Part shown: positions 38,729-47,751 of the stretch, piece by piece
How positions within the stretch are numbered: position 1 is the stretch's first letter
Layout: every line of letters begins with the position of its first letter
Assembly (NCBI RefSeq): GCF_004343775.1
Contig: NZ_PTXL01000008.1
Location: forward strand, 496,001-560,000
Reading direction: 5' to 3'
From: Burkholderia sp. SRS-46
GTDB lineage: Bacteria; Pseudomonadota; Gammaproteobacteria; Burkholderiales; Burkholderiaceae
Length of the DNA stretch: 64,000 nt
Made by a program: the position numbers and the translations under genes
Notes under the pieces: model-generated
The model's input: the letters and a program-made list of their open reading frames with translations, nothing else
What the model was told of the DNA's origin: nothing
The model's database searches: none

Positions 38729-38757
38729 ACTATAGCGGCATTCCGCAGGCCGCGCAA
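38729..38757 (-). promoter_or_regulatory. Sigma70-like promoter of leuA leader
   Basis: On the minus strand TTGCGC (38757-38752), a 17-base spacer and TATAGT (38734-38729) fit a sigma70 promoter. Initiation 7-8 bases further on would fall at 38722-38721, the first base of the leader-peptide ATG. It lies after the pssA terminator, so leuA has its own promoter. Confidence 0.6.
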
Positions 38758-38796
38758 TCGGCGCCCCCCCGAAGCCGCGGCGAAAAAAGGGGCACA

Positions 38797-38825
38797 TAAA
38801 AACGGCGGCCCGCAGGCCGCCGTTT
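38797..38825 (-). terminator. Rho-independent terminator of pssA
   Basis: An eleven-base perfect stem (38800-38810 with 38815-38825, core ACGGCGGCC) and four-base loop are followed on the minus strand by two further T after the stem's own TTT. It separates pssA from the leuA promoter. Confidence 0.85.
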
Positions 38826-38841
38826 CGGAACGTGTCGCGCG

Positions 38842-39708
38842 TCAATGCTCGCGCTGCGACGAGCGCGCCGGATTCGGCCGCCCGCGCACCGCCATGTAGG
38901 CCCAGAACGCGTAGCCGGACAGCCCGTACAGCACGAACAGGCAGAACAGCATCAGCGGCGGATCGGACGACACCAGCACGAACAGGACGACGACCAGCAG
39001 CGTGGCCGCGAACGGCACGCGGTGGCGCACGTCGAGCGCCTTGCCGCTGTAGAACGGCGCGTTCGACACCATCGTGACACCCGCATAGATGGTCAGCACG
39101 AACGCGACCCACGGCAGCCAGCCGAGCTTCATCGGCACGCGGTTGTCGGTCGCGAGCCACACGAAACCGGCGATCAGCGCCGCGGCGGCCGGGCTCGGCA
39201 ACCCCTGGAAGAAGCGCTTGTCGACGACGCCGATGTTCGTGTTGAAGCGCGCGAGACGCAGCGCGGCGCCCGAGCAGTAGACGAATGCGGCGAGCCAGCC
39301 CCAGCGGCCGAGATCCTTCAGCACCCACTCGTACATCACGAGCGCCGGCGCGACGCCGAACGACACCATGTCCGACAGGCTGTCGAACTGCTCGCCGAAT
39401 GCGCTTTGCGTATGCGTCATGCGCGCGACCCGCCCGTCCATCCCGTCGAGCACCATCGCGGCGAAGATCGCGATCGCGGCGATCTCGAACCGCACGTTCA
39501 TCGCCTGCACCACGGCGAAGAACCCGCAGAACAGCGCGGCCGTGGTGAACGCGTTCGGCAGCAGGTAGATGCCGCGCGTCTTCAGGAACTGCTGGCGCTT
39601 GACGCGCCGGCTCTCGACGATCGGCGCCGGATCCGGCGCGACCGATTTGTTGCGGCGGAACGGCCGCAGGGGGCCGGTGCGCGGCCGGCGCGTTTTGAAT
39701 GCGGCCAT
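38842..39708 (-). CDS. pssA: CDP-diacylglycerol-serine O-phosphatidyltransferase
   Basis: A 288-residue inner-membrane enzyme making phosphatidylserine from CDP-diacylglycerol and serine. The CDP-alcohol phosphotransferase motif is complete: D88-G-x2-D91-G-x2-A-R96 then G105-x3-D109-x3-D113. Hydrophobic helices flank it, with a basic N-terminus of about 45 residues. It lies 15 bases after psd, so the two steps of phosphatidylethanolamine synthesis are co-transcribed. Confidence 0.95.
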   Translation of the reverse strand: MAAFKTRRPRTGPLRPFRRNKSVAPDPAPIVESRRVKRQQFLKTRGIYLLPNAFTTAALFCGFFAVVQAMNVRFEIAAIAIFAAMVLDGMDGRVARMTHTQSAFGEQFDSLSDMVSFGVAPALVMYEWVLKDLGRWGWLAAFVYCSGAALRLARFNTNIGVVDKRFFQGLPSPAAAALIAGFVWLATDNRVPMKLGWLPWVAFVLTIYAGVTMVSNAPFYSGKALDVRHRVPFAATLLVVVLFVLVSSDPPLMLFCLFVLYGLSGYAFWAYMAVRGRPNPARSSQREH

Positions 39709-39723
39709 CGTGCGCCCCGTCGC

Positions 39724-40368
39724 TTATTGTTCCAGCTCGGCGAGGATCGTCGACGACGCGTAGACCTTCTCGCCGATCGACACCTTCGCGCGGCTGCCGA
39801 GCGGCAGGTACACGTCGACGCGCGAACCGAAGCGGATGAAGCCGTAGCGCTGGCCGCGCGACAGCGGCTCGCCGGCCCGCACGTAGCACAGGATGCGGCG
39901 CGCGACGAGGCCGGCGATCTGCACCGCGGTCACCGTCTTGCCGCTCGCCGTCTGGATCACGACCGCGTTGCGTTCGTTCTCCGTCGACGCCTTGTCGATC
40001 GCCGCGTTCAGGAACGCGCCCGGGAAATACTCGACCTTGGTCACGGCGCCGTCCACCGGCGAGCGCTGCGAGTGGACGTTGAAGACATTCATGAACACGC
40101 TGATCTTCAGCGCTTCGCGATTCGCGTAAGGATCCTGCGCGGTCTCGACCGCGACGATGCGGCCGTCCGCCGGGCACAGCACCGCGTTCGGCTGCGCCGG
40201 GATCGGGCGCTGCGGGTCGCGGAAGAACTGGACGACGAAAACGACCAGCAGCCAGAACGGCCACGCGAAGCCGAAGCCCCCGACGGCATGGATCAACAGC
40301 GCGATGACGGCTGCAATCGCGATGAACGGCCAGCCTTCGCGCGCGATGATCGGATGAGGATAGTTCAT
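39724..40368 (-). CDS. psd: Phosphatidylserine decarboxylase proenzyme (short, PSD-A type)
   Basis: A 214-residue proenzyme of the short phosphatidylserine decarboxylase class. An N-terminal hydrophobic hairpin ([20 protein letters not shown], then a second segment) anchors it. [19 protein letters not shown] is conserved, and the self-cleavage site [10 protein letters not shown] puts the pyruvoyl-forming serine at Ser182. It converts phosphatidylserine to phosphatidylethanolamine. The start at 40368 (MNYPHPII) is preferred over a 40-codon upstream extension that crosses the ilvC terminator. Confidence 0.95.
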   Translation of the reverse strand: MNYPHPIIAREGWPFIAIAAVIALLIHAVGGFGFAWPFWLLVVFVVQFFRDPQRPIPAQPNAVLCPADGRIVAVETAQDPYANREALKISVFMNVFNVHSQRSPVDGAVTKVEYFPGAFLNAAIDKASTENERNAVVIQTASGKTVTAVQIAGLVARRILCYVRAGEPLSRGQRYGFIRFGSRVDVYLPLGSRAKVSIGEKVYASSTILAELEQ

Positions 40369-40411
40369 GGATTCGTTCTGTGTTCGGTGAATTGCAAAGC
40401 CCGTAGGATAG

Positions 40412-40452
40412 CAAAAGCCGCCCGGGGCACTGCTGCCTTCGGGCGGCTTTTT
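40412..40452 (-). terminator. Rho-independent terminator of ilvC
   Basis: A ten-base stem AAAGCCGCCC / GGGCGGCTTT (40414-40423 and 40441-40450) with a 17-base loop that can pair further lies 44 bases after the ilvC stop. Four T follow on the minus strand and five on the plus strand. psd and pssA therefore probably depend on read-through or on their own promoter. Confidence 0.8.
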
Positions 40453-40495
40453 GATGCCGACCCTCCACTCGAAGGGCCGGAACAGCACGCGGAGC

Positions 40496-41530
<1,035 letters not shown>

Positions 41531-41606
41531 TCAAAAATTCAACAATTCGTTCGGATTGGGTACTGCGGGCCGGGACATGACGGCGCACCCGGCGTGCCTT
41601 TCGGCA

Positions 41607-42098
41607 TCACACCTTCAGGATGCGCTCGCCGCGTCCGATGCCGGAGCTGCCGGTGCGCACGGTCTCGAGGATCGCGCCCGCGTCCAGCCCCTGGATGAAT
41701 GCGTCGAGCTTGTCGCTCGCGCCCGTCAATTCGATCGTGTAGGTCTTTTCGGTCACGTCGATGATGCGCCCGCGGAAAATGTCCGCCATCCGCTTCATCT
41801 CTTCGCGCTCCTTGCCCACTGCACGCACCTTGATCAGCATCAGCTCGCGTTCGATGTGTGCACCGTCGGTCAGGTCCACCACTTTCACCACCTCGATCAG
41901 GCGGTTCAGATGCTTCGTGATCTGTTCGATCACGTCGTCGGAGCCAATGGAAACGATGGTGAGCCGCGACAGCGATTGGTCTTCGGTCGGCGCCACCGTC
42001 AAGGTTTCGATGTTGTAACCGCGTGCGGAAAACAGACCGACCACACGCGACAGCGCGCCCGGTTCGTTTTCCAGCAGGACGGAAATGATGTGTCTCAT
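41607..42098 (-). CDS. ilvH: Acetolactate synthase small (regulatory) subunit
   Basis: A 163-residue regulatory subunit. The N-terminal ACT domain MRHIISVLLENEPGALSRVV with GLFSARGYNIETLTVAPTED binds valine for feedback inhibition. A second ACT-like domain starts near residue 85. It activates the catalytic subunit encoded 110 bases upstream. GGAAGAAG precedes the ATG at 42098. Confidence 0.97.
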   Translation of the reverse strand: MRHIISVLLENEPGALSRVVGLFSARGYNIETLTVAPTEDQSLSRLTIVSIGSDDVIEQITKHLNRLIEVVKVVDLTDGAHIERELMLIKVRAVGKEREEMKRMADIFRGRIIDVTEKTYTIELTGASDKLDAFIQGLDAGAILETVRTGSSGIGRGERILKV

Positions 42099-42208
42099 GT
42101 TCGCTTCTTCCAGAATGTGTCCGTGTCGATTCACTCGCGCCGCGCGCCGCCGCATGCCGCACCGCCCTTCGTGAAGGCGGCCGCAGGGCTCGAGCGCGCG
42201 TCGCGCCG

Positions 42209-43972
42209 TTACAGATCTTCCGATCCGAGCAGCATCTCGGTGATGCCCTTGCCGGCCTGGACCATCGGCCAGACGTTTTCGGTCGGATCGGTCTGGAAGT
42301 CGAGAAACACGGTGCGGTCCTTCAAGCGCAACGCTTCCTTCAGCGCCGGCTCCACATCCGAGGTTTTTTCGATCCGCATGCCCACGTGGCCGTAGGCCTC
42401 GGCGAGCTTCACGAAATCCGGCAGCGCATCCATGTACGAATGCGAATAGCGCTTGCTGTATTCGATCTGCTGCCACTGGCGGACCATGCCGAGGTAGCGG
42501 TTGTTCAGCGAAATGATCTTGACGGGCGTGTCGTACTGCAGGCAGGTCGACAGTTCCTGGATACACATCTGGATCGAGCCTTCGCCCGTGATGCACAGCA
42601 CGTCGTCGTCCGGGTGCGCCATCTTGACGCCCATCGCCGCCGGCAGGCCGAAGCCCATCGTGCCGAGGCCGCCCGAGTTGATCCAGCGGCGCGGCTTGTT
42701 GAAGCGGTAGAACTGCGCGGCCCACATCTGGTGCTGGCCGACGTCCGAGCACACGAACGCGTTGCCGTCCGTCAGCTCCCACGCCTTCTCGACCACGTAC
42801 TGCGGCTTGATGATCTCGCTTTCGCGGTCGTACTTCAGGCAATCCTTCGCACGCCAGCTTTCGATGTCCTTCCACCATTGCGCGAGCGCCTCGGTGTCCG
42901 GGCCGTGCTCGGCCGTCTGCAGCTGCTCGATCAGCTCCTTCAGCACTTCCTTCACGTCGCCGACGATCGGGATGTCGACCTTCACGCGCTTCGAGATCGA
43001 CGACGGGTCGATGTCGATGTGGATGATCTTGCGCGGCCGCGACGCGAAGTGGGCCGGATCGCCGATCACGCGGTCGTCGAAGCGCGCGCCGATCGCGATC
43101 AGCACGTCGCAGTGCTGCATCGCCATGTTCGCTTCGTAGGTGCCGTGCATGCCGAGCATGCCGAGGAATTTCTTGTCCGACGCGCGATAGCCGCCGAGGC
43201 CCATCAGCGTGTTGGTGACCGGGTAGCCGAGCAGGTCCGCGAACTGGTTCAGCTCGCGCGACGCGTCGGCGAGGATGATGCCGCCACCCGTGTAGATGTA
43301 CGGGCGCTTCGCGGTCAGCAGCAGCGACACCGCCTTGCGGATCTGGCCCGAATGGCCTTTCGTGACCGGGTTGTACGAGCGCAGCGACACGCTCTTGACC
43401 GGCTCGTACTGGCACGGCGTCTTCGAGATGTCCTTCGGGATGTCGATCAGCACCGGGCCCGGGCGGCCGGTGCGGGCGATGTAGAACGCCTTCTTGACGG
43501 TTTCCGCGAGCTCGCGCACGTCCTTCACGAGGAAGTTGTGCTTCACGCACGGACGCGTGATGCCGACGGTGTCGCATTCCTGGAACGCGTCCTGGCCGAT
43601 CGCGGCAGTCGGCACCTGGCCGCTGATCACGACCATCGGGATCGAATCCATGTAGGCCGTCGCGATGCCGGTCACCGCGTTGGTGACGCCGGGGCCGGAC
43701 GTGACGAGACACACGCCGACGTTGCCGGTGGAGCGCGCATACGCATCGGCTGCGTGCACGGCCGCCTGTTCATGGCGCACCAGCACGTGCTGGATCTTGT
43801 CCTGCTTGTAAAGCTCGTCGTAGATATAGAGTACCGAGCCGCCGGGGTAGCCCCAGATGAATTCGACTTTCTCGTCGGCCAGTGCCTTCATGAGCACGGT
43901 GGCGCCAATCGAGTCGCTATCGGGAGGGGAAAGGGGTTCCGACGTGGAGAATTCCGCGCTGGGCATGTTCAT
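42209..43972 (-). CDS. ilvB: Acetolactate synthase large (catalytic) subunit, biosynthetic
   Basis: A 587-residue thiamine-diphosphate enzyme condensing pyruvate with pyruvate or 2-oxobutyrate. The catalytic Glu lies in LVRHEQAAVHAADAYAR. The FAD region is around GGGIILADASRELNQFADLL. The ThDP motif begins ITGEGSIQMCIQELSTCLQY, with GEG where most enzymes have GDG, and ends LNNRYLGMVRQWQ. The start at 43972 follows AAAGGT; the frame stays open 42 codons upstream to near the promoter, without similarity. It heads the ilvB-ilvH-ilvC operon. The annotation ilvI is equally used for this gene. Confidence 0.96.
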   Translation of the reverse strand: MNMPSAEFSTSEPLSPPDSDSIGATVLMKALADEKVEFIWGYPGGSVLYIYDELYKQDKIQHVLVRHEQAAVHAADAYARSTGNVGVCLVTSGPGVTNAVTGIATAYMDSIPMVVISGQVPTAAIGQDAFQECDTVGITRPCVKHNFLVKDVRELAETVKKAFYIARTGRPGPVLIDIPKDISKTPCQYEPVKSVSLRSYNPVTKGHSGQIRKAVSLLLTAKRPYIYTGGGIILADASRELNQFADLLGYPVTNTLMGLGGYRASDKKFLGMLGMHGTYEANMAMQHCDVLIAIGARFDDRVIGDPAHFASRPRKIIHIDIDPSSISKRVKVDIPIVGDVKEVLKELIEQLQTAEHGPDTEALAQWWKDIESWRAKDCLKYDRESEIIKPQYVVEKAWELTDGNAFVCSDVGQHQMWAAQFYRFNKPRRWINSGGLGTMGFGLPAAMGVKMAHPDDDVLCITGEGSIQMCIQELSTCLQYDTPVKIISLNNRYLGMVRQWQQIEYSKRYSHSYMDALPDFVKLAEAYGHVGMRIEKTSDVEPALKEALRLKDRTVFLDFQTDPTENVWPMVQAGKGITEMLLGSEDL

Positions 43973-44116
43973 TTTGACCTTTCGAATTTTCGGCAAAAAA
44001 TTGATCGGGTGCTCTCTGCCGGGCTTGTGGCTCGGGTTCAAGCGGCGCGTCCAGTTGAAGGGCGGGCTTCTTGGGCCAGCCTCAATTGAGACCATCACTT
44101 ATGTTGCGAACGGACG

Positions 44117-44145
44117 ACGATAGCGGGTCGGGCGAACGCCGTCAA
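44117..44145 (-). promoter_or_regulatory. Sigma70-type promoter of the ilvBHC operon
   Basis: On the minus strand TTGACG (44145-44140), a 17-base spacer and TATCGT (44122-44117) give a good sigma70 match. The predicted start near 44110 leaves a leader of about 138 bases before ilvB. That leader has a CTCAATTGAG palindrome and a six-T run near its end, but no Ile/Val/Leu-rich short frame with its own stop. The 350 bases between ilvB and the divergent sigma-factor gene hold nothing else recognisable. Confidence 0.65.
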
Positions 44146-44322
44146 GCAAAATGTCCCGCAGTGCATCATCGCCGCCCGCGGGCGACCCCGCGCCGCGGTT
44201 CGCGCGCAACGCGCCGGCGTCAACCCGGTGCCAAGCTGCACGAAAATTTGTTAGCATCCGCGGGTTTTACGAAATTTTTCGACCCTCTTCACGCCGCGGT
44301 CCGCAGCGCATACCTTCACGGA

Positions 44323-44886
44323 ATGGCATCAGACAAGGAACTCGCCGACTTTCTGGCGGGCGTCGAAAGGCGCGCGTTCAAGCAGGCTGCGTACGCAGTG
44401 CGGGACGATGACGCGTCGCTCGACATCGTGCAGGACGCGATGATCAAGCTGGCGGAGAAATACGGCGACCGCCCGGCCGCGGAACTGCCCCTGCTGTTCC
44501 AGCGGATCCTGCAGAACGCGATCCACGACTGGTTTCGCCGGCAGAAGGTCCGCAACACCTGGGTCACGCTCTTTTCGTCGCTCAACAATACGGACGACGA
44601 AGACTTCGACCCCCTCGAAACGCTCGAATCGGCGGACCAGTCTCCGGGCGTCGAGAGCAGCGAGCACCGCCTCGAGCGGGAACAGGTTCTGGCCCTGATC
44701 GACGAAGAAATCCAGAAGCTTCCGGCGCGTCAACGGGAAGCGTTCCTGATGCGTTATTGGGAAGATATGGATGTCGCCGAGACTGCCGCCGCAATGGGGT
44801 GCTCCGAAGGCAGCGTCAAGACGCATTGCTCGCGAGCCACCCACACCCTGGCGCATGCGCTCAAGGCCAAAGGAATCACGCTATGA
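44323..44886 (+). CDS. ECF-type RNA polymerase sigma factor
   Basis: A 187-residue group 4 sigma factor. Region 2 is seen in FKQAAYAVRDDDASLDIVQD through ILQNAIHDWFRRQKVRNTW (residues ~15-85). Region 4 is seen in IQKLPARQREAFLMRYWEDM and AAAMGCSEGSVKTHCSRATH (residues ~128-175), with the recognition helix SEGSVKTHCSRA. The start at 44323 (MASDKELADFLAGV) is supported by domain limits; the ribosome site is weak. Its stop overlaps the next gene by ATGA. It heads an operon with DUF3619, DUF3106 and RDD membrane proteins, one of which may be its anti-sigma factor. Confidence 0.9.
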   Translation: MASDKELADFLAGVERRAFKQAAYAVRDDDASLDIVQDAMIKLAEKYGDRPAAELPLLFQRILQNAIHDWFRRQKVRNTWVTLFSSLNNTDDEDFDPLETLESADQSPGVESSEHRLEREQVLALIDEEIQKLPARQREAFLMRYWEDMDVAETAAAMGCSEGSVKTHCSRATHTLAHALKAKGITL

Positions 44887-45310
44887 GCTCCGCTCCCGAA
44901 AATCGAGAACACGAATTCGCGCTGAAGGTGCGCCGCGCGCTGGACGAGCGCGCCGCCGCGCTGCCGGCCGCGACCACCGACCGGCTGGCCGTCGCCCGCC
45001 AGGCCGCGCTCGCGCGCAAGAAGCCCGAGCCGGTGGCGGCGCCGGTGTTCGTGCCCGCATTCGCCGGCGCGCCCGGCGCCTATGGCCCGCCGCGCCTGTC
45101 GCCGCGCCCGCCGGCCTCGTTCGCGCGCCGCCTGCTGCGCGCGTGGCCGTCGCGCTGCTGCTCGCCGGCCTGGTCGGCATCGCGTACTGGGAAGACATGC
45201 AGCGCACCGCCGAGCTCGCCGACATCGACGCGGCCATGCTCAGCGACGACCTGCCGCTCAATGCGTATCTCGATCACGGGTTCAACGCGTATCTTTCGCG
45301 CGCCCATTAA
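44883..45310 (+). pseudogene. DUF3619-family membrane protein with a single-base frameshift
   Basis: The frame opens at ATG 44883, overlapping the sigma-factor stop (ATGA), and reads MSSAPENREHEFALKVRRAL and onward for about 89 codons. After the TGG-CCG at 45144-45149 it turns into non-homologous sequence. From about 45149 the next frame continues with VALLLAGLVGIAYWEDMQRT and ends LDHGFNAYLSRAH at 45310. Joined, the two parts make a ~142-residue DUF3619 protein with a cytoplasmic N-terminus, one membrane helix and a short periplasmic end. One missing base explains it. It is either a real mutation or a sequencing error in the GC-rich stretch; no slippery heptamer is present. Confidence 0.8.
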
Positions 45311-45333
45311 ACAACAACGAGGGGATCGCACGG

Positions 45334-46089
45334 GTGAGTCAGAAACACGGCCTGGCCGTATTCTTCGGATGCGTGATCGCGATCGCCGTCGCCTACGTCG
45401 CCACCTATTCGCGCTTTCACCCGCAGCCTGAAGCCGTCGCCGTCGCAACCAGCGCGCCCGCGCTCGCGTCGGCCGCCATTGCGCTGACCGCCGACCTCGC
45501 CCCCCTGCCGGCTGCCGCCGGCCCGCTCGCATGGGCGCGCCTGACGCCCGCGCAGCACGTCGCGCTCGCGCCGTTCGCCGACCAGTGGGATTCGTTCAGC
45601 GACGCCCGCAAGCGCAAATGGCTGAAGATCGCCGCCCGCTACCCGAAACTGACGCCCGACGCGCAGAAGCGCCTGCAGGAGCGCATGACCGAATGGGTCA
45701 GGATGACGCCCGAGCAGCGCCGCGTCGCGCGCGAGAACTACCAGACCGCGAAGGACCTGTCCGCGCAGGCCCGCGAGCGCGCGTGGAAGGCCTACCAGCA
45801 GCTGCCCGAGGAACAGAAGGAACGCCTCGCGGCCGCCGAGCGCCGCCGCCGGCCGACCGTCGTCAGCGCGCCGCCGACCGGCAAGGCCGACCGCGACGTC
45901 CGCCGCCTCGTCAATGCGCACGACCATTCGGCCAGCGCCCCCGGCACCGCGCCCGCGCAGCCGCCCGCGTCGAGCGGCGCCGCCGCGCCGCCGGCCGTCG
46001 CGTCGGCCACCGCGGGCGTTGCCCCGGCGCCGGCCGCACCGACGCCCGTGTCGCCCGCCGACGCGCCGTCGCTGTTCAAGGGCTCCTGA
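45334..46089 (+). CDS. DUF3106 domain protein with N-terminal membrane anchor, GTG start
   Basis: A 251-residue protein. HGLAVFFGCVIAIAVAYVATY is an N-terminal signal anchor. The DUF3106 core runs from WARLTPAQHVALAPFADQWD through WLKIAARYPKLTPDAQKRLQ and QLPEEQKERLAAAERR (residues ~70-175), made of repeated W/P-containing helices resembling heavy-metal-sensor Spy/CpxP-like repeats. The last ~75 residues are Ala/Pro-rich and disordered. The start is the GTG at 45334 with GAGGGG upstream. Probably periplasmic; may sense envelope stress for the ECF sigma factor, which is an inference from operon position. Confidence 0.82.
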   Translation: MSQKHGLAVFFGCVIAIAVAYVATYSRFHPQPEAVAVATSAPALASAAIALTADLAPLPAAAGPLAWARLTPAQHVALAPFADQWDSFSDARKRKWLKIAARYPKLTPDAQKRLQERMTEWVRMTPEQRRVARENYQTAKDLSAQARERAWKAYQQLPEEQKERLAAAERRRRPTVVSAPPTGKADRDVRRLVNAHDHSASAPGTAPAQPPASSGAAAPPAVASATAGVAPAPAAPTPVSPADAPSLFKGS

Positions 46090-46095
46090 GCGGCC

Positions 46096-46596
46096 GTGCC
46101 GCACGCGAGCACGCCCCCGCCCGCCCCGCCGTCCGTCCGGCGGCGCCTCGCCGCGCTGCTCTACGAAGGCGTGCTGCTGTTCGGCGTCGTGTTCTTCGCC
46201 GGCCTCGCATTCAGCCTCGCGACGCAGCAGCGCAACGGCCTGGTCCATCACAACCTGCTCGCCGCGTGGATCGCGCTCGTGGTCGGCGCGTATTTCGTCT
46301 GGTTCTGGACCCATGGCGGCCAGACGCTGCCGATGAAGACGTGGCGCCTGCGGATCGAGTCGGCCAGCGGCCGACCGCTGGGGCCGGGCCATGCGCTCCT
46401 GCGCTATGCGCTCGCCTGGCTGTGGTTTCTGCCGCCGCTCGCGCTGCATCCGCTCGCCGGCCTGTCGATACCCGTCACGCTGGCGCTCGCCGGCGCCTGG
46501 ATCGCCGCCTGGGCCGGCGCGGCGCGGCTGCATCCGGCGCGCCAGTTCCCGCACGACCGGCTCGCACGCACCCGCGTCGTCGCGCTGCCGCGCTGA
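46096..46596 (+). CDS. RDD family membrane protein, GTG start
   Basis: A 166-residue RDD-domain protein. SVRRRLAALLYEGVLLFGVVFFAG contains the first Arg-Asp-like position of the domain. HHNLLAAWIALVVGAYFVWFW and TLPMKTWRLRIESASG are the diagnostic middle blocks, and further hydrophobic segments follow. The GTG at 46096 lies six bases after the DUF3106 stop. RDD proteins are poorly characterised membrane proteins; no substrate can be assigned. Confidence 0.85.
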   Translation: MPHASTPPPAPPSVRRRLAALLYEGVLLFGVVFFAGLAFSLATQQRNGLVHHNLLAAWIALVVGAYFVWFWTHGGQTLPMKTWRLRIESASGRPLGPGHALLRYALAWLWFLPPLALHPLAGLSIPVTLALAGAWIAAWAGAARLHPARQFPHDRLARTRVVALPR

Positions 46597-46708
46597 GTAC
46601 CGCGCACCGCGCGGATGCGGCGCGGGCCGCCCTGAACCGGGCGCCCGGCAGCGCCTGAAAATTCACCCCTGAACGCACGCTGCGTGCCGTAATAAGAACG
46701 TCTTGTGA

Positions 46709-46726
46709 CTGTCACTGCACAGTCAC
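46709..46726 (+). promoter_or_regulatory. Pho-box-like direct repeat
   Basis: CTGTCAC-TGCA-CAGTCAC is a pair of seven-base units 11 bases apart. This is the arrangement of the PhoB box (consensus CTGTCAT-N4-CTGTCAT), with the second unit differing at one further position. It lies 47 bases upstream of the metallophosphoesterase ATG in the 176-base gap after the RDD gene. A TAATGT at 46748-46753 is a possible -10 element, though farther away than usual. The repeat also contains the dyad GTGACTG/CAGTCAC, so another regulator cannot be excluded. Confidence 0.5.
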
Positions 46727-46772
46727 GCCCGCATGGCGGAATGCCGGTAATGTCAACCGGCGCGAGTCATGC

Positions 46773-47708
46773 ATGGGCCAGAAAACGTCCGCGACCTCTC
46801 TGTTTCGTCACCCTCTCGGCGCACGCGCCGCCACTGCCTTCCTGTCCGGTTCGGCCACGGCCGACGCCCTTGCCGCGCAAGAGCCGCCGGCCGCGGCCGC
46901 CAAGCCGCACGACGACCACGAACCGCCTGCCCATCGCTACCGCACCATCTGGCTGTCCGATATCCATCTCGGCTCGAGCGGTTGCCAGGCCAACTACCTG
47001 CTCGACTTCCTGCGCCACCACGAATCGGAATACCTGTACCTCGTCGGCGACATCATCGACGGCTGGCAGCTGAAGAAGGGCTGGTACTGGCCGCAGGCGC
47101 ACAACGACGTCGTGCAGAAGATCCTGCGCAAGGCGCGCAAGGGCACGCAGGTCGTCTACATCCCCGGCAACCACGACGAAGGCGCGCGGCAGTTCTGCGA
47201 CCTCGCGTTCGGCGACATCCAGGTGCGCGGCGAGGCGTTCCATACGACGCTCGCAGGCAAACGTTTGTGGATCGTGCACGGCGACCTGTTCGACGGCGTG
47301 ATCCAGCACGCGAAATGGCTCGCGTACCTCGGCGACACGCTCTACACGCTGATCCTCGTGCTGAACCGGTGGTTCAACCGGATCCGCAGCCGCCTCGGCT
47401 TCCAGTACTGGTCGCTGTCGCAGTACCTGAAGCACCAGGTGAAGAACGCGGTCAACTTCATCTCGCAGTTCGAGACCGTGATGACCGACGAGGCGCGCCG
47501 CCGCGGCTGCGACGGCGTCGTGTGCGGCCACATCCACAAGGCGGAGATCCGCGACATCGACGGCGTGCTGTACTGCAACGACGGCGACTGGGTCGAGAGC
47601 CTGTCCGCACTCGTCGAAACGATGGAAGGCGAACTGAAAGTCGTCTACTGGACGGTGATGCGCACGCCGTCCGAAGCGGCCTCGCGCAAGACCAAGGCCA
47701 CCGCCTGA
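46773..47708 (+). CDS. PlcP/LpxH-family metallophosphoesterase (often called UDP-2,3-diacylglucosamine diphosphatase)
   Basis: A 311-residue calcineurin-fold phosphoesterase. Metal ligands are in D63-x-H65 (WLSDIHLG), GD93-x2-D96, GNHD (132-135), H169-G and GHIH (252-255). The blocks CQANYLLDFLRHHE, LVGDIIDGWQLKKGWYWPQ and YWSLSQYLKHQVKNAVNFI resemble the PlcP phospholipase-C-type enzymes of lipid remodelling more than LpxH. The first ~55 residues are low-complexity. Downstream are a GT4 glycosyltransferase and a diacylglycerol kinase. This fits release of diacylglycerol from phospholipids, its glycosylation and its recycling; that pathway is an inference. Confidence 0.85.
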   Translation: MGQKTSATSLFRHPLGARAATAFLSGSATADALAAQEPPAAAAKPHDDHEPPAHRYRTIWLSDIHLGSSGCQANYLLDFLRHHESEYLYLVGDIIDGWQLKKGWYWPQAHNDVVQKILRKARKGTQVVYIPGNHDEGARQFCDLAFGDIQVRGEAFHTTLAGKRLWIVHGDLFDGVIQHAKWLAYLGDTLYTLILVLNRWFNRIRSRLGFQYWSLSQYLKHQVKNAVNFISQFETVMTDEARRRGCDGVVCGHIHKAEIRDIDGVLYCNDGDWVESLSALVETMEGELKVVYWTVMRTPSEAASRKTKATA

Positions 47709-47751
47709 CCCCCGCCACTGCCTGGCACTCTCTTACAGGACACATGCCGCG

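Noticed and set aside
45140-45155. Programmed -1 frameshifting in DUF3619
   Set aside because: No X-XXY-YYZ slippery heptamer and no evident downstream pseudoknot; a simple indel explains the data.
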